The notes: generated by a model not told the origin, from the sequence alone. Positions 43,241-53,288 are shown, counted from the first letter of the stretch. The stretch is 64,000 nucleotides of DNA from Bradyrhizobium sp. 139 (GCF_023074175.1 NZ_JADPKS010000006.1:1-64000), one strand, 5' to 3'. A program made the numbers and translations.

Positions 43241-46200
43241 TCATGCCGCCCTGCGAGCGAGCAATCGGCCGAGCGGCGTGTTGGGTTGGGCGACGGCCGC
43301 CTCCAGCAGCGCGACGAGATGCGCCATCCACGCGCCGACCCTGCGGCCATCGAGCAATTCGTTCTTGTAATTGCATGAGCCGGTGATTCCGGTGGGGCGC
43401 TCCTTGAGCATCAGCGATAGCCAGGTCTGGTCGATCGGCAGCACGGGCTGACCTTCGCGCGCGATGCGGCCGATCGATTCCATCGTGACGTCAGGCAAAT
43501 CGAGCGGCTGGCGCAGTGGATTTTGCAGGGTGAAATAGACCTGGAGCAGCGAGGCTGGATCGATCCCCTCCCGCTCCAGATGGTCGGCCAGGATGTTGAA
43601 CGGCAGCTCCTGGCGCGCATGCGCGTCTAGTACGCTCTGACGCACCCGGGCCAGGGCTTGCGCGAACGACAGCTCCGGCGTGATCAGGGTACGGACGATC
43701 ACCGTGTTCTCGAACGGTCCGACGACCCGGTCGGTGTCAGGCTGGGTGCGATTGGCCATGGCGGTGGCGACCGAAATGTCGTTGCGGCCGGTCTGCGCCA
43801 GCAGCAGGGCTTTCAAGCCGGTGAGAAGGCACGTGAACAGCGTGCTGTTATGCTGGCTGGCGAACGCCGTGAGCCGGCCGATCAGCTCGCGCTCGATGCT
43901 GACCGGATGATGCCCGGTGGACGCACTCGGGCTCGGTTCGCCGTCGAAGACTGGGGCCGCGCCGCGTAGATTCTCGGTCCAGTCGGCAGCCTGGCGGCGG
44001 GCAGCGTCGGTGCCGCACCACCAGCGCTGCCAGCGAGCGACGTCCGAAAAGGCGAGCGGCAGTTTCGGCAGCGGCACAGACGGACGTCCGGCCAGCGCCG
44101 CATAGCGGTTGGACAACTCCTCGAACAGCACGCCGATCGACCAGCCGTCGGCAATGGCATGATGCAGCGTCAGTAGCAGCACATGATCGTCGGCATGGAG
44201 CCGCAACAGCCGCGCCCGCAACAGCGGCGGCCGCGCCGTGTCGAACGGGACGTAGGTCGCCTGCTCGATCAGGAGATCGATTTTCCTGAGTTCGAGGGCT
44301 TTGCGCCGCTTGTTGTTGTGTGGACGTCCGTCGCCGATGACCTCGACGGTGAGGACAGGTCCGAGTTCGCTGAGTGCGGCGATGCGGCTGACGGGCTCTT
44401 CGCCGCTCCAGCCGAACCCGGTCCGCAGCGATTCGTGGCGGCGCACGATGTCGCCGAACGCCTGCGCGAGGATAGCTGGATCGAGCGGACCTCGGAGGCG
44501 GAAGGCAAAAGGCAGGTTGAACAGCGGCAAGTCCGGCAGGTTCTGCTCGATCCGCATCATCTGGTCCTGCGCGATCGAGAGCGTTGGTGGCCCGCTTTCA
44601 GCCAGCCTTGTTCCAGCCAAACTTGGCACGCCTGCTGCCGGCTTGCGCGGCTTCGCCGCCACGGCCTCGTCGACCCGCCGGGCGAGTTCTTCGATCGTCG
44701 GAGCCTCGAAGATGGTCTTGATCGGCAGCGACACGCCGAGCGCACGGGCGACGCGCGCCATCGCCTGGCCCGCCAGCAGCGAATGGCCGCCGAGATCGAA
44801 GAAATTGTCGGTCACGCCAAGGCTCTCGACCTTCAGCAGGTCGATCCAGATGTCCGAGAGCGCCTTTTCGGTGAAGCGCCGTGCCGGCACGGCGGCGTCC
44901 GGCCCGGAGACTTCCTGCTGCGCCGGCGCCAGCAGCGCGGACCGGTCGATCTTGCCATGGGCATTGAGCGGCACCTGATCCAGGAACAGGAATGCGGACG
45001 GGATGGCATGGCCCGGCAGCCGGCTCTTCAGGAACTGGCGCAGCTCGCTGGCGCTGCTCTGGCCGCCGGTCCTTGCGACGATATGGGCGATCAGCCTGAC
45101 ATCGCCGCTCGCCTCGCGGCGCGGCTCGACGATGCCGGCGCGCACAGCGGGATGGTCGGCAAGCGCGTTCTCGATCTCCTTGAGCTCGACACGATAGCCG
45201 CGGACCTTGACCTGGTGGTCGGCGCGGCCAAGGCATTCGATCGTCCCATCGTCGCGGCGGCGCGCGAGGTCGCCGGTACGGTACAGAAGCCTGCCGGTGC
45301 GGCGAGCGAATGGATCGGGCAGGAAGCGCTGTTTGCTCTGCGCGGGATCGTTGACATAGCCGCGGCCGATTCCGGCGCCGCCGATGCAGAGTTCACCGGT
45401 CACGCCGACCGGCTGAGGCTGGAGGTTTGCGTCGAGCACGTAGAGCTGGGTGTTCGGCAGCGGCGCACCGACCGGGACGTTGCCCGTCGCGGCCGCCGGC
45501 GCTTTGGTCAGGCGATGCAGCGAGACGTCGTCGGAACATTCCGACGCGCCATAGGCGTTGATCAGCGGTACCTTCGGGCAGCGCGCAAACCAGGCGCGAC
45601 AGACATCGACGGGCAGCGGTTCGCCGGTCGAGATCAGGAGGCGCAGCCTTGCGAAGGCGCGCCGGATCGGCGCCTCGTTCATGCGATCGAGGATCACGCG
45701 CAACAGCGAAGGCACGATCTCGAGCACCGTGATGCCTTCGCGCTCGATTTCCCGCGCGAGCAGGATCGGGTCCTGCACGATCGCGCTGGCACAGACATGG
45801 ACGCGCGCGCCGACCATGAGGCCCGCGAGGAACTGCCACACCGAGATGACAAAACTCTGCGGCGCCGTCTGCGCGATCACGTCCCTGGCCGAAAGTTTAA
45901 GCTCGGAAATGAGCGCCGCCAGATGGTTTGACAGACCGCGCTGTTCGATCATGACGCCCTTCGGCGCTCCGGACGAGCCGGATGTGTAGATGAGATAGGC
46001 GAGGCTCGAGGCTGCGCGCCGCGCGGCGCGGGCCGGCCTGGTCGATCCGGGCGCGATCACGTCCTCGAGCTTGGCGACATGGATGCGTTCGACCAGTGGT
46101 TCGAGCAGCGCCTCGACCATGGGCGACTGCGCACGCCCGGTCAGCAGCATGCGGGCGCAGCTCGATCCGAGGATCGTCGCGAGCCGCGCCGGCGGCTGGT

Positions 46201-49200
46201 CGGGATCGAGATTGAGGAAGGCCGCGCCTGCGCGCTGCACGGCGATCATCGCGGCGAGCAGGTCGAGCCCGCGATCCGCAAGCAAGGCGACCACGCTCTC
46301 GGCACCGACGCCTTCGCGCGCCAGCCAGCGCGCGGCGGCCTCGCTGCGGCGGGCCAGCTCGCGATAGGTCAGGGTTGCGCTTCGGTCCGACACCGCGATC
46401 GCGTTCGGCGTCCGCCTGACCTGGCGGTCGAAGCGTTCGCTTAAGTTGCCGCGCGTGATGAAATCGGCCGCTACGCCCTGGCCTTTCGCCAGCAACTGCC
46501 GGCGTTCGGCCTCCGTCAGGAGCGGCAGCCGCGAGATGCGCTGCTCCGGATTGGCGGTCACGGCCTTGAGCAGAGTCTTGAACTGAACGGCCATGCCTTC
46601 GATGGTCGCCGCGTCGAACAGATCAGTGGCGTATTCGAAAAAGCCGGTGAAGCCGCCGTCGGCCTCGACCAGTTCGAGTGTGATGTCGAAGCGCGCGACT
46701 TTCGGGTCGAGCTCCAGCCGGCGCGTCGACAGGCCGGGGAAACGTGCCGTCTCGATCGAGGCGTTCTGGAGAATGAACATGATCCGGAACAGTGGATTGC
46801 CATCGCTCCGGCGCGCGATCTGGAGCGCGCGCAGCACTTCCTCGATCGGGAGGTCCTGGTTGCGGTAGGCATCAAGCGTGACCTGCCGCACCCGCCGCAA
46901 CAGTTCGCCAAAACTCGGGTCGCCGGCAAAATCGTTGCGCAGGATCAGGGTGTTGGCGAACAGCCCGATCAGTCGCTCGCTCTCGATCTGGTTGCGGTTG
47001 GCGATCAGCGATCCCGTCGCGACATCCTCGTGTCCGGTGTGGCGGAACAACAGGCACTGGAAAGCCGCGAGCAGCGTCATGAAAGGCGTGATGCCCTGGT
47101 CCTGGCTCAGGGCTCTCACACCAGCCGACAGCGTTTTGGAGAATTCGAGATAGTGACGGGCGCCGTGACCGCTCCAGATCTCCGGTCTTGGCCGGTCGGT
47201 CCGCAGCGGCAGCGTGGTGACGCCGTCGAGCTGCGTCCTCCAGTAGTCGAGCTGCTCCTTCGCCGCCGGTGTCTGGGCCCAGCTCTGCTGCCACAGCGCA
47301 AAGTCGCGATACTGGCAGGCGGGCGGCGGCAGCGTCGCCGCGCTCGCCTTGCGCGCGGCGACATAATGGGCGGCAAGCTCCTCCCAGAACAGCCGCTGCG
47401 ACCAGCCGTCTGTGACGAGGTGATGGACGTTGACCACCAGCGCGTGGCTGGATTTGTCGAACGACAGCAGGGTGACCTTCAGCGGCGGCTCGCGCGTCAG
47501 GTCGAACGGATATTGCGCGAGCTTGAGCGCCTCGCGCCGGATCACCGCGGCCCGCTTGTCCGCGGCGCAGGGCTTGAGCTTGATCCGCTCGAACCGTGGA
47601 GGTGATTGCAGCACCCGTTGCGCCGGCTCGCCCTGGCGTTCGATGAAGACCGAGCGCAGTGCCTCGTGGCGCGCGCAGATCGATGTGAGGCTCGCAGAAA
47701 GCGCGGCGACGTCGACCAGGCCTTTGAGAACAGCGAGTTCAACGACATTATAGTTGTAACGGGTCTGATCGAGCCGCGAGAGCACATACATGCGGTGCTG
47801 CTGGAACGACAGCGGCGCGTCTCCTGCCGCCGTCTGGTGCCATGCCGGCAGCATCGCCTCGCGATGAATTGTGGCGGTCTCGATCCGGGCCGCAAGCGAT
47901 GCGACCGTGGCACAATCAAAGATATCCTCGAACGAGAACTCGACATTGAAGCGTTCGCGCAGGCGTGAGCGCATCTGCGTCACCGCGAGCGAGTCCGCGC
48001 CGAGCGCAAAGACGTCCTGATCGATGCCGACCTGCGGCAGCTCCAACAGGCCGGCCCAGATCCCCGCGAGTTGACTCTCCAGCGCGTTGCGCGGCAATTG
48101 CGCTTCCTCGCCATGCTCCGCGGTTGCGATCAGATCGGCCAGCGCGTTGCGCTTGACCTTGCCGCTCGCGCCCTTCGGCAGTGCGGCCACGCTGCGGATC
48201 AGGCTCGGTACCTTGTAGGCCGCAAGACGTTTGCGCGCGAACTGCCGAAGCTGGTCCGAAGTCGCTTCGGAGTTCGGTCGCAGCACCACGACGGCGGCGA
48301 CGTTTTCGCCGAGCGTCTGGTGCGGGACGGCAAACACGCCGGCCTCCAGCACCGCCGGATGGCTGAGCAGGATCTCTTCCACCTCCAGGGGCGAGATCTT
48401 CTGCCCGCCGCGGTTGATGACGTCCTTGATGCGGCCGACGATGAAGAGATAGCCATCGGCGTCGAGATAGCCGAGGTCGCCGGTCCGGAACCAGCCGTTG
48501 CGGAACGCGGCCCGTGTCGCCGCCTCGTCATTATAATAGCCGCGGCTCATATTCGGTCCCCGCAGCATGATCTCGCCATGCTCGCCACGCGCAAGCGTGC
48601 GGCCCGCCTCGTCCATGATCGCGATCTCGGGGCCCGCGGCGCGGCCGACCGATCCGACCTTGCGCAGCTCGAACGGATTGGCCGCGATCTGCGAGGCCGC
48701 TTCCGTCATGCCGTAGGTTTCGAGCACGGGAACGCCGAACGTCGCCTCCAACCCGTTCAGGATCGCAGGCGCAAGCGAGGCGGAAGCCGAGCGGATCACG
48801 CGCAGCGACGACGACCGGGCGCGGTCCGGGTTCGCTTCCGCCGCCGTGAGCAGCGCGCGATGGATGGTCGGCACCGCCGTGTACCAGGTCGGTTGCAGCT
48901 CCCGCATCCAGCCGAAGAAGGACGATGCGTCAAAGCCGTTGGTGCAGATCACGCTGGAGCCCGCGGCCAGCGCCGTCAGCAGGCCGGAGATCAGGCCATG
49001 GGCGTGGAATAGCGGCAGGATGTTGAGCAGTCGATCTTGGGATGCGAGCGACAGCACGCGGCCGGCATTGGTGGCGGACAGGCACACATTGCGATGTGTC
49101 AACGGCACCATTTTCGGCCGCGCCGCCGTGCCTGACGTCAAGAGGATGAACGCATCGTCATCGCCGCGCGAGGCGCCGCTGGCGGTCGCGGGCCCGACAG

Positions 49201-49687
49201 CCGGGCCGACGAACGCGCAGCCGCCGAGATCGTGCTGCGGCCCCGGCACGAAATCGATCACCGCGATATCGAGCGCCTTGGCGACGCCGCGAGCGGCTGA
49301 GTTCATGTCGGCCCCCGTGACGAGCGCCGTCAGCTTCAATTCGCTGAAACAGCGTTGCAGCTCGTCCGCGGTCAGATCGGGATTGACCGGGACGCAGGCG
49401 CAGCTTGAGGCGACCGCGATCAATGCCAGCGCGCTGTCGGCGCCGCGCGGCAGTGCAACCGCAATCCGGTCGGCAGGGGCAATGCCGAGCCCGCGCAGCG
49501 TACGGACGAGATCCTGCGTCCGCTGGCCAAGCACGCCGTAGTTAAGGGCCGGACGGCCAGGGGCAAGGAGGGCAGGTGCCGCCGGCGTCTTCCGCGCATA
49601 GAAGTCGAGAAGGCCGCCGAGATGGGCAAAGACCTTGGTTTCGGTTGATCCCTCTCCGGCTCGGGATGCAATGTCCGACAAGTCCAT
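43241..49687 (-). CDS. Nonribosomal peptide synthetase, A-PCP-C-A-PCP-C
   Basis: The protein has 2148 residues. A1 (about 20-520) has LLTSGTAARPK, YGMTE at 325-329 and catalytic Lys510 in GASGKVK. It resembles stand-alone acyl-CoA synthetases of the PCS60/AAE3 type, for example PTWYTAVPTIHRALL. PCP1 has Ser566 in GADSL. C1 (about 624-1060) has HHLVTDG at 755-761. A2 (about 1085-1590) has YTSGSSGAPKG at 1234-1244 and Lys1579. PCP2 has Ser1636 in GGHSL. C2 (about 1700-2148) has HHAIADG at 1842-1848. No epimerase, thioesterase or reductase follows C2. The protein should load a carboxylic acid, join it to a second unit, and pass the chain through C2 to an unknown acceptor. I do not recognise a known product. 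Confidence 0.95.
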   Translation of the reverse strand: MDLSDIASRAGEGSTETKVFAHLGGLLDFYARKTPAAPALLAPGRPALNYGVLGQRTQDLVRTLRGLGIAPADRIAVALPRGADSALALIAVASSCACVPVNPDLTADELQRCFSELKLTALVTGADMNSAARGVAKALDIAVIDFVPGPQHDLGGCAFVGPAVGPATASGASRGDDDAFILLTSGTAARPKMVPLTHRNVCLSATNAGRVLSLASQDRLLNILPLFHAHGLISGLLTALAAGSSVICTNGFDASSFFGWMRELQPTWYTAVPTIHRALLTAAEANPDRARSSSLRVIRSASASLAPAILNGLEATFGVPVLETYGMTEAASQIAANPFELRKVGSVGRAAGPEIAIMDEAGRTLARGEHGEIMLRGPNMSRGYYNDEAATRAAFRNGWFRTGDLGYLDADGYLFIVGRIKDVINRGGQKISPLEVEEILLSHPAVLEAGVFAVPHQTLGENVAAVVVLRPNSEATSDQLRQFARKRLAAYKVPSLIRSVAALPKGASGKVKRNALADLIATAEHGEEAQLPRNALESQLAGIWAGLLELPQVGIDQDVFALGADSLAVTQMRSRLRERFNVEFSFEDIFDCATVASLAARIETATIHREAMLPAWHQTAAGDAPLSFQQHRMYVLSRLDQTRYNYNVVELAVLKGLVDVAALSASLTSICARHEALRSVFIERQGEPAQRVLQSPPRFERIKLKPCAADKRAAVIRREALKLAQYPFDLTREPPLKVTLLSFDKSSHALVVNVHHLVTDGWSQRLFWEELAAHYVAARKASAATLPPPACQYRDFALWQQSWAQTPAAKEQLDYWRTQLDGVTTLPLRTDRPRPEIWSGHGARHYLEFSKTLSAGVRALSQDQGITPFMTLLAAFQCLLFRHTGHEDVATGSLIANRNQIESERLIGLFANTLILRNDFAGDPSFGELLRRVRQVTLDAYRNQDLPIEEVLRALQIARRSDGNPLFRIMFILQNASIETARFPGLSTRRLELDPKVARFDITLELVEADGGFTGFFEYATDLFDAATIEGMAVQFKTLLKAVTANPEQRISRLPLLTEAERRQLLAKGQGVAADFITRGNLSERFDRQVRRTPNAIAVSDRSATLTYRELARRSEAAARWLAREGVGAESVVALLADRGLDLLAAMIAVQRAGAAFLNLDPDQPPARLATILGSSCARMLLTGRAQSPMVEALLEPLVERIHVAKLEDVIAPGSTRPARAARRAASSLAYLIYTSGSSGAPKGVMIEQRGLSNHLAALISELKLSARDVIAQTAPQSFVISVWQFLAGLMVGARVHVCASAIVQDPILLAREIEREGITVLEIVPSLLRVILDRMNEAPIRRAFARLRLLISTGEPLPVDVCRAWFARCPKVPLINAYGASECSDDVSLHRLTKAPAAATGNVPVGAPLPNTQLYVLDANLQPQPVGVTGELCIGGAGIGRGYVNDPAQSKQRFLPDPFARRTGRLLYRTGDLARRRDDGTIECLGRADHQVKVRGYRVELKEIENALADHPAVRAGIVEPRREASGDVRLIAHIVARTGGQSSASELRQFLKSRLPGHAIPSAFLFLDQVPLNAHGKIDRSALLAPAQQEVSGPDAAVPARRFTEKALSDIWIDLLKVESLGVTDNFFDLGGHSLLAGQAMARVARALGVSLPIKTIFEAPTIEELARRVDEAVAAKPRKPAAGVPSLAGTRLAESGPPTLSIAQDQMMRIEQNLPDLPLFNLPFAFRLRGPLDPAILAQAFGDIVRRHESLRTGFGWSGEEPVSRIAALSELGPVLTVEVIGDGRPHNNKRRKALELRKIDLLIEQATYVPFDTARPPLLRARLLRLHADDHVLLLTLHHAIADGWSIGVLFEELSNRYAALAGRPSVPLPKLPLAFSDVARWQRWWCGTDAARRQAADWTENLRGAAPVFDGEPSPSASTGHHPVSIERELIGRLTAFASQHNSTLFTCLLTGLKALLLAQTGRNDISVATAMANRTQPDTDRVVGPFENTVIVRTLITPELSFAQALARVRQSVLDAHARQELPFNILADHLEREGIDPASLLQVYFTLQNPLRQPLDLPDVTMESIGRIAREGQPVLPIDQTWLSLMLKERPTGITGSCNYKNELLDGRRVGAWMAHLVALLEAAVAQPNTPLGRLLARRAA

Positions 49688-49823
49688 TCCCTTTTGATCT
49701 GATTGAGCTATTCTTTCAGGAACTAAGGGAACGCGTCCAGTCCGAGGTGAAGTTTGGGCCCCAAAATCTGTGGTTGAGGGGCCTTAAGCCCTTCGACGGA
49801 GTAATTGTCGGGCGGAAATCACC

Positions 49824-52800
49824 ATGCTGGAGATAGAACCGGGAACGGAAGGCGGATTGCAGCGCTGGCTCGAAGGCATCGGTCTTGGCCAGTACAGCGA
49901 TCTGTTCGTGCAGCACCGCCTCGATCTCGACGTCATGGGCGACCTGACCGAATCCGATCTCGTCGCGCTCGGACTGCCGCTGGGCGATCGCAAGCGGCTC
50001 CAGCGGGCGATGGCGGCGTTGTTCCAGGCTGAAGGGGCCGAAGCGCCGCTCGCTGCGGCGCGTCCGCAAGCCCGCACGGAGGTCGGCGCCGAGCGGCGTC
50101 AGCTCACCACGATGTTCTGCGACATGGTGGATTCCACCTCGCTGTCGGTGCAGTTCGATCCGGAAGACGTGCGCGACCTGATCGCGAGCTTCCGCGAAAC
50201 CTGCGTCCGTGTGGTGAAGCATTACGAGGGCTTTGCCGCCCGCTTCGTCGGCGACGGCATTTTGGTCTATTTCGGCTATCCGACCGCGCATGAGGACGAT
50301 GCCGAGCGCGCGGTGCGGGCCGGGCTCGATATTGTGCGGATGCTGTCGACCGCGCGCGCGACCGAGCCGCGCGGTGCGCTGAGCCACGCTCCCGCCGTCC
50401 GCATCGGAATTGCGACCGGTCTTGTCGTGGTCGGCGATCTCGTGGGACAGGGCACCGAGGAGCGCGATTCCGCGGTTGGAGAGACCGTCAATCTGGCCGC
50501 ACGCCTGCAAGGACTGGCGCCGCCCAACGGCGTGGTGATTTCCTCCTCGACCCAGTCGCTGCTGAAGGGGAAGTTCGACTACCGCAATCTCGGCGCCCAT
50601 GTCTTGAAAGGCATCTCCGAGAAAGCACAGGCCTGGCACGTGATGCGCGCCTCGCGGGTGGAGACCCGCTTCGCCGCCGCCATGGGCACGCGGCTGACCC
50701 CGCTCGTCAACCGCGAGGAAGAGATTGCGCTCCTGATGGGGCGCTGGCTGCAGGTCAAGGAGGGCGAGGGCCAGGTCGTGGTCAAGTTCGGCGAGCCCGG
50801 CATCGGCAAGTCGCGCATCATCCAGGAGATCTTCGAGCGGATATCGGGCGACCGCCATGGACAGGTCTCGTTCCAGTGTTCACCCTATTACACCTCCACG
50901 GCGTTCTATCCGTTCGCCGAGCAGCTCAAACTCTCGCTCGGCCTCGACCGCGAGGATGCTTCCGCGCAGTCGCTGGCGAGCCTGGAGACCGCGATCACCG
51001 CCGCTCATGGCGATATCGAGCAGGTCACGCCGCTGTTTGCCGCGCTGCTGTCGATCCCGACGGGGGATCGCTATCCGCCGCTCGAGCTGTCGCCGCAGCA
51101 GCAGAAGGATGCAACCGTCGCGGCGCTGGTCAATCACTTCCTCGGCCTTGCGCGCGAGCTGCCGCTGGTGATCGCCTTTGAAGATCTGCACTGGATCGAT
51201 CCGACCTCCCGTGAGGTGATCGACCTCCTGGTCGACCGCGTGCAGAACCGGCCGATCCTGGTCATCATCACCGCGCGCTCCGAATTCCAGCCAAGCTGGA
51301 ACGCGCATTCGCACATCACGACGCTGGTGCTGAACCGCTTGAGCCGGCAGCTGCGCGCGACGCTGGTCGAGCGCGTTGCGGGCCGCGAGCTTCCCAAGGA
51401 GGTCGTCGAGGAGATCATCGTCAAGACCGATGGCGTCCCGCTGTTCCTCGAAGAGCTGACCAAGACCGTTCTGGAATCCGATCTACTGACCGAGCGGCAC
51501 GGGCGCTACGTGCTGTCGGGCCCGTGGCGGCAGCTCGCGATCCCGGCAACCCTGACCGACTCGCTGATGGCGCGGCTGGACCGGATGGGGCCGTTCAAGC
51601 GGATCGCGCAAATCGGCGGCACCATCGGCCGCGAGTTCTCCTACAAGACGCTGCACGCGGTCGCCAACACGCCGGCGGAGCAGGTCGAGGCCGCGCTCAA
51701 TCACCTGGAGGAGGCGGGGTTGATCATGCGCCGCGGCCATCCGCCGGACGCGCTCTATTCCTTCAAGCACGTGATGATCCAGAACGCCGCGCATGCGAGC
51801 CTGCTGCACAGCGAGCGGCGCAAGCTGCATTCTCGGATCGCCCAGGTGCTCGCCGAGATGTATCCGGAGAAGACCGAGCGCGAACCGGAACTGCTCGCCC
51901 ATCACCTCACCGAGTCCGGGCAGAGCGAGGGCGCCGCAAGCTTCTGGCTCAAGGCCGGCAAGCAGGCGGCCAAGAGCGGCGCCAATCTGGAGGCGATCGG
52001 GCATTTGCGCCGGGGCTTGAGCGTCGTGCAGGCCAATGCGCGCATGCAGGGCGCCGACGAGATGGAGCTCGAGCTGCGCATCGCGCTCGGCAACGCATTG
52101 ATTGCCGCCAGGGGCTACGCCGTGCAGGAGGTCGAGGAGAATTACATCCGCGCGCTCGAGCTCGGCCAGCAGCTCGACGACGACGAAAAGGCCTTTGCCG
52201 CCACGCGCGGGCTCTGGGTCTGCCATTTCATCCGCGCCGATCTCACCCGCGCGCACGATCTCAGCGTCGAGCTGTTGAAGTTCGCCAAGCGCGAGCGGCT
52301 GAACGAGCGGACGCAGCCGGCGCAGCAGACCGGCTATCTGATCGAGGCGCACCGCTCGATCGCGATGACCATGCTCTATCGCGGCCGCTTTGCTGCTTCA
52401 CAACATCATCTGCACCGCTGCATCAATCTCTACAGCCCCGATTTGCATTCCGATCTGATGGAGCGGCACGGCACCGATCCCGGCGTCGTTTCGCTGTCCT
52501 ATCTCGGCTATCTCCTCTGGTTCCTCGGCCGGCCCGACGCGGCGCGCCAGCACAACGAGCAGGCGATCGCGAATGCCGAGAAGATCCGCCATCCCTTCAC
52601 GCTCGCCTTCGCGCTCGTGTTCGGCGCCTATCTCTGCCAGCATTTGCGCGACGTCGAGGGCACGCGCGACCACGCCAACCGCGCCATGATCATCGCCACC
52701 GAGCACAATTTCCTGCATTGGAAGCAGCAGGCGGCGATCCTGCGCGGCTGGGCGCTGGCGCAGCTCGGCGAGGCCGACGAAGGTCTCAGCCAGATGCGCC

Positions 52801-53288
52801 TCGGCCTCGACGAATACGAGGCGATGGATTCCTGGCTCGCCGGCTGCTGGTTCCGCTGCCTGCTTGCGGAGGCCTACGCCAAGGTCGGGATGCGCGATGC
52901 CGCCTTGCGCGCGCTGGACGGCGCGCTCGCGACCGCCAGACGGACCGGCGATCACTCCTATCTCGCCGAGGTCTATCGCCTGCAAGGCGAGATCACGATG
53001 TCGAACGGTGATCCGGCGTCGGTGCAGGAGGCCGAGGACCTGTTCGCCCTGTCGCTGGAGACCGCGCGCAAGCAGGGCGCGCTGTCATGGGAGCTTCGGG
53101 CCGCGGTCAGCCTTGCACGCCTGTCGCACGAAGCCGGCAAGCGTGAGCACGCAAGTCTCCTGCTCGTGCCAATCGTCGGCAGGTTCAGCGAGGGCTTTTC
53201 CACCCCGGATCTGAAGCAGGCGATGCAGCTCGTCGACGAGCTCGGAGGGGACGCGCCCGTCCGTGAACAGGCCGATCCCGTGAGATGA
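49824..53288 (+). CDS. SAM-domain adenylate/guanylate cyclase with AAA ATPase and TPR-like region
   Basis: The protein has 1154 residues. An N-terminal SAM domain (about 10-70, LQRWLEGIGLGQYSDLFVQH) is followed by a class III nucleotide cyclase domain (about 90-270) with FCDMVDSTSLS, FVGDGILVYFG and GETVNLAARLQGL. An ATPase module (about 290-640) has Walker A GEPGIGKS, and a long helical TPR-like region extends to the end. Class III cyclases of this build may be catalytic or act as signal-sensing ATPase scaffolds; both metal-binding Asp residues (DMVDS, GDG) are present, so activity is plausible. It diverges from the synthetase gene across 136 bases and overlaps the next gene by four bases. 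Confidence 0.9.
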   Translation: MLEIEPGTEGGLQRWLEGIGLGQYSDLFVQHRLDLDVMGDLTESDLVALGLPLGDRKRLQRAMAALFQAEGAEAPLAAARPQARTEVGAERRQLTTMFCDMVDSTSLSVQFDPEDVRDLIASFRETCVRVVKHYEGFAARFVGDGILVYFGYPTAHEDDAERAVRAGLDIVRMLSTARATEPRGALSHAPAVRIGIATGLVVVGDLVGQGTEERDSAVGETVNLAARLQGLAPPNGVVISSSTQSLLKGKFDYRNLGAHVLKGISEKAQAWHVMRASRVETRFAAAMGTRLTPLVNREEEIALLMGRWLQVKEGEGQVVVKFGEPGIGKSRIIQEIFERISGDRHGQVSFQCSPYYTSTAFYPFAEQLKLSLGLDREDASAQSLASLETAITAAHGDIEQVTPLFAALLSIPTGDRYPPLELSPQQQKDATVAALVNHFLGLARELPLVIAFEDLHWIDPTSREVIDLLVDRVQNRPILVIITARSEFQPSWNAHSHITTLVLNRLSRQLRATLVERVAGRELPKEVVEEIIVKTDGVPLFLEELTKTVLESDLLTERHGRYVLSGPWRQLAIPATLTDSLMARLDRMGPFKRIAQIGGTIGREFSYKTLHAVANTPAEQVEAALNHLEEAGLIMRRGHPPDALYSFKHVMIQNAAHASLLHSERRKLHSRIAQVLAEMYPEKTEREPELLAHHLTESGQSEGAASFWLKAGKQAAKSGANLEAIGHLRRGLSVVQANARMQGADEMELELRIALGNALIAARGYAVQEVEENYIRALELGQQLDDDEKAFAATRGLWVCHFIRADLTRAHDLSVELLKFAKRERLNERTQPAQQTGYLIEAHRSIAMTMLYRGRFAASQHHLHRCINLYSPDLHSDLMERHGTDPGVVSLSYLGYLLWFLGRPDAARQHNEQAIANAEKIRHPFTLAFALVFGAYLCQHLRDVEGTRDHANRAMIIATEHNFLHWKQQAAILRGWALAQLGEADEGLSQMRLGLDEYEAMDSWLAGCWFRCLLAEAYAKVGMRDAALRALDGALATARRTGDHSYLAEVYRLQGEITMSNGDPASVQEAEDLFALSLETARKQGALSWELRAAVSLARLSHEAGKREHASLLLVPIVGRFSEGFSTPDLKQAMQLVDELGGDAPVREQADPVR

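Noticed and set aside
49753..49766. Near-palindrome TTTGGGCCCCAAAA between the synthetase and cyclase genes
   Set aside because: It could be an operator, but it is imperfect and short and there is no nearby candidate regulator, so it is not listed as a feature.
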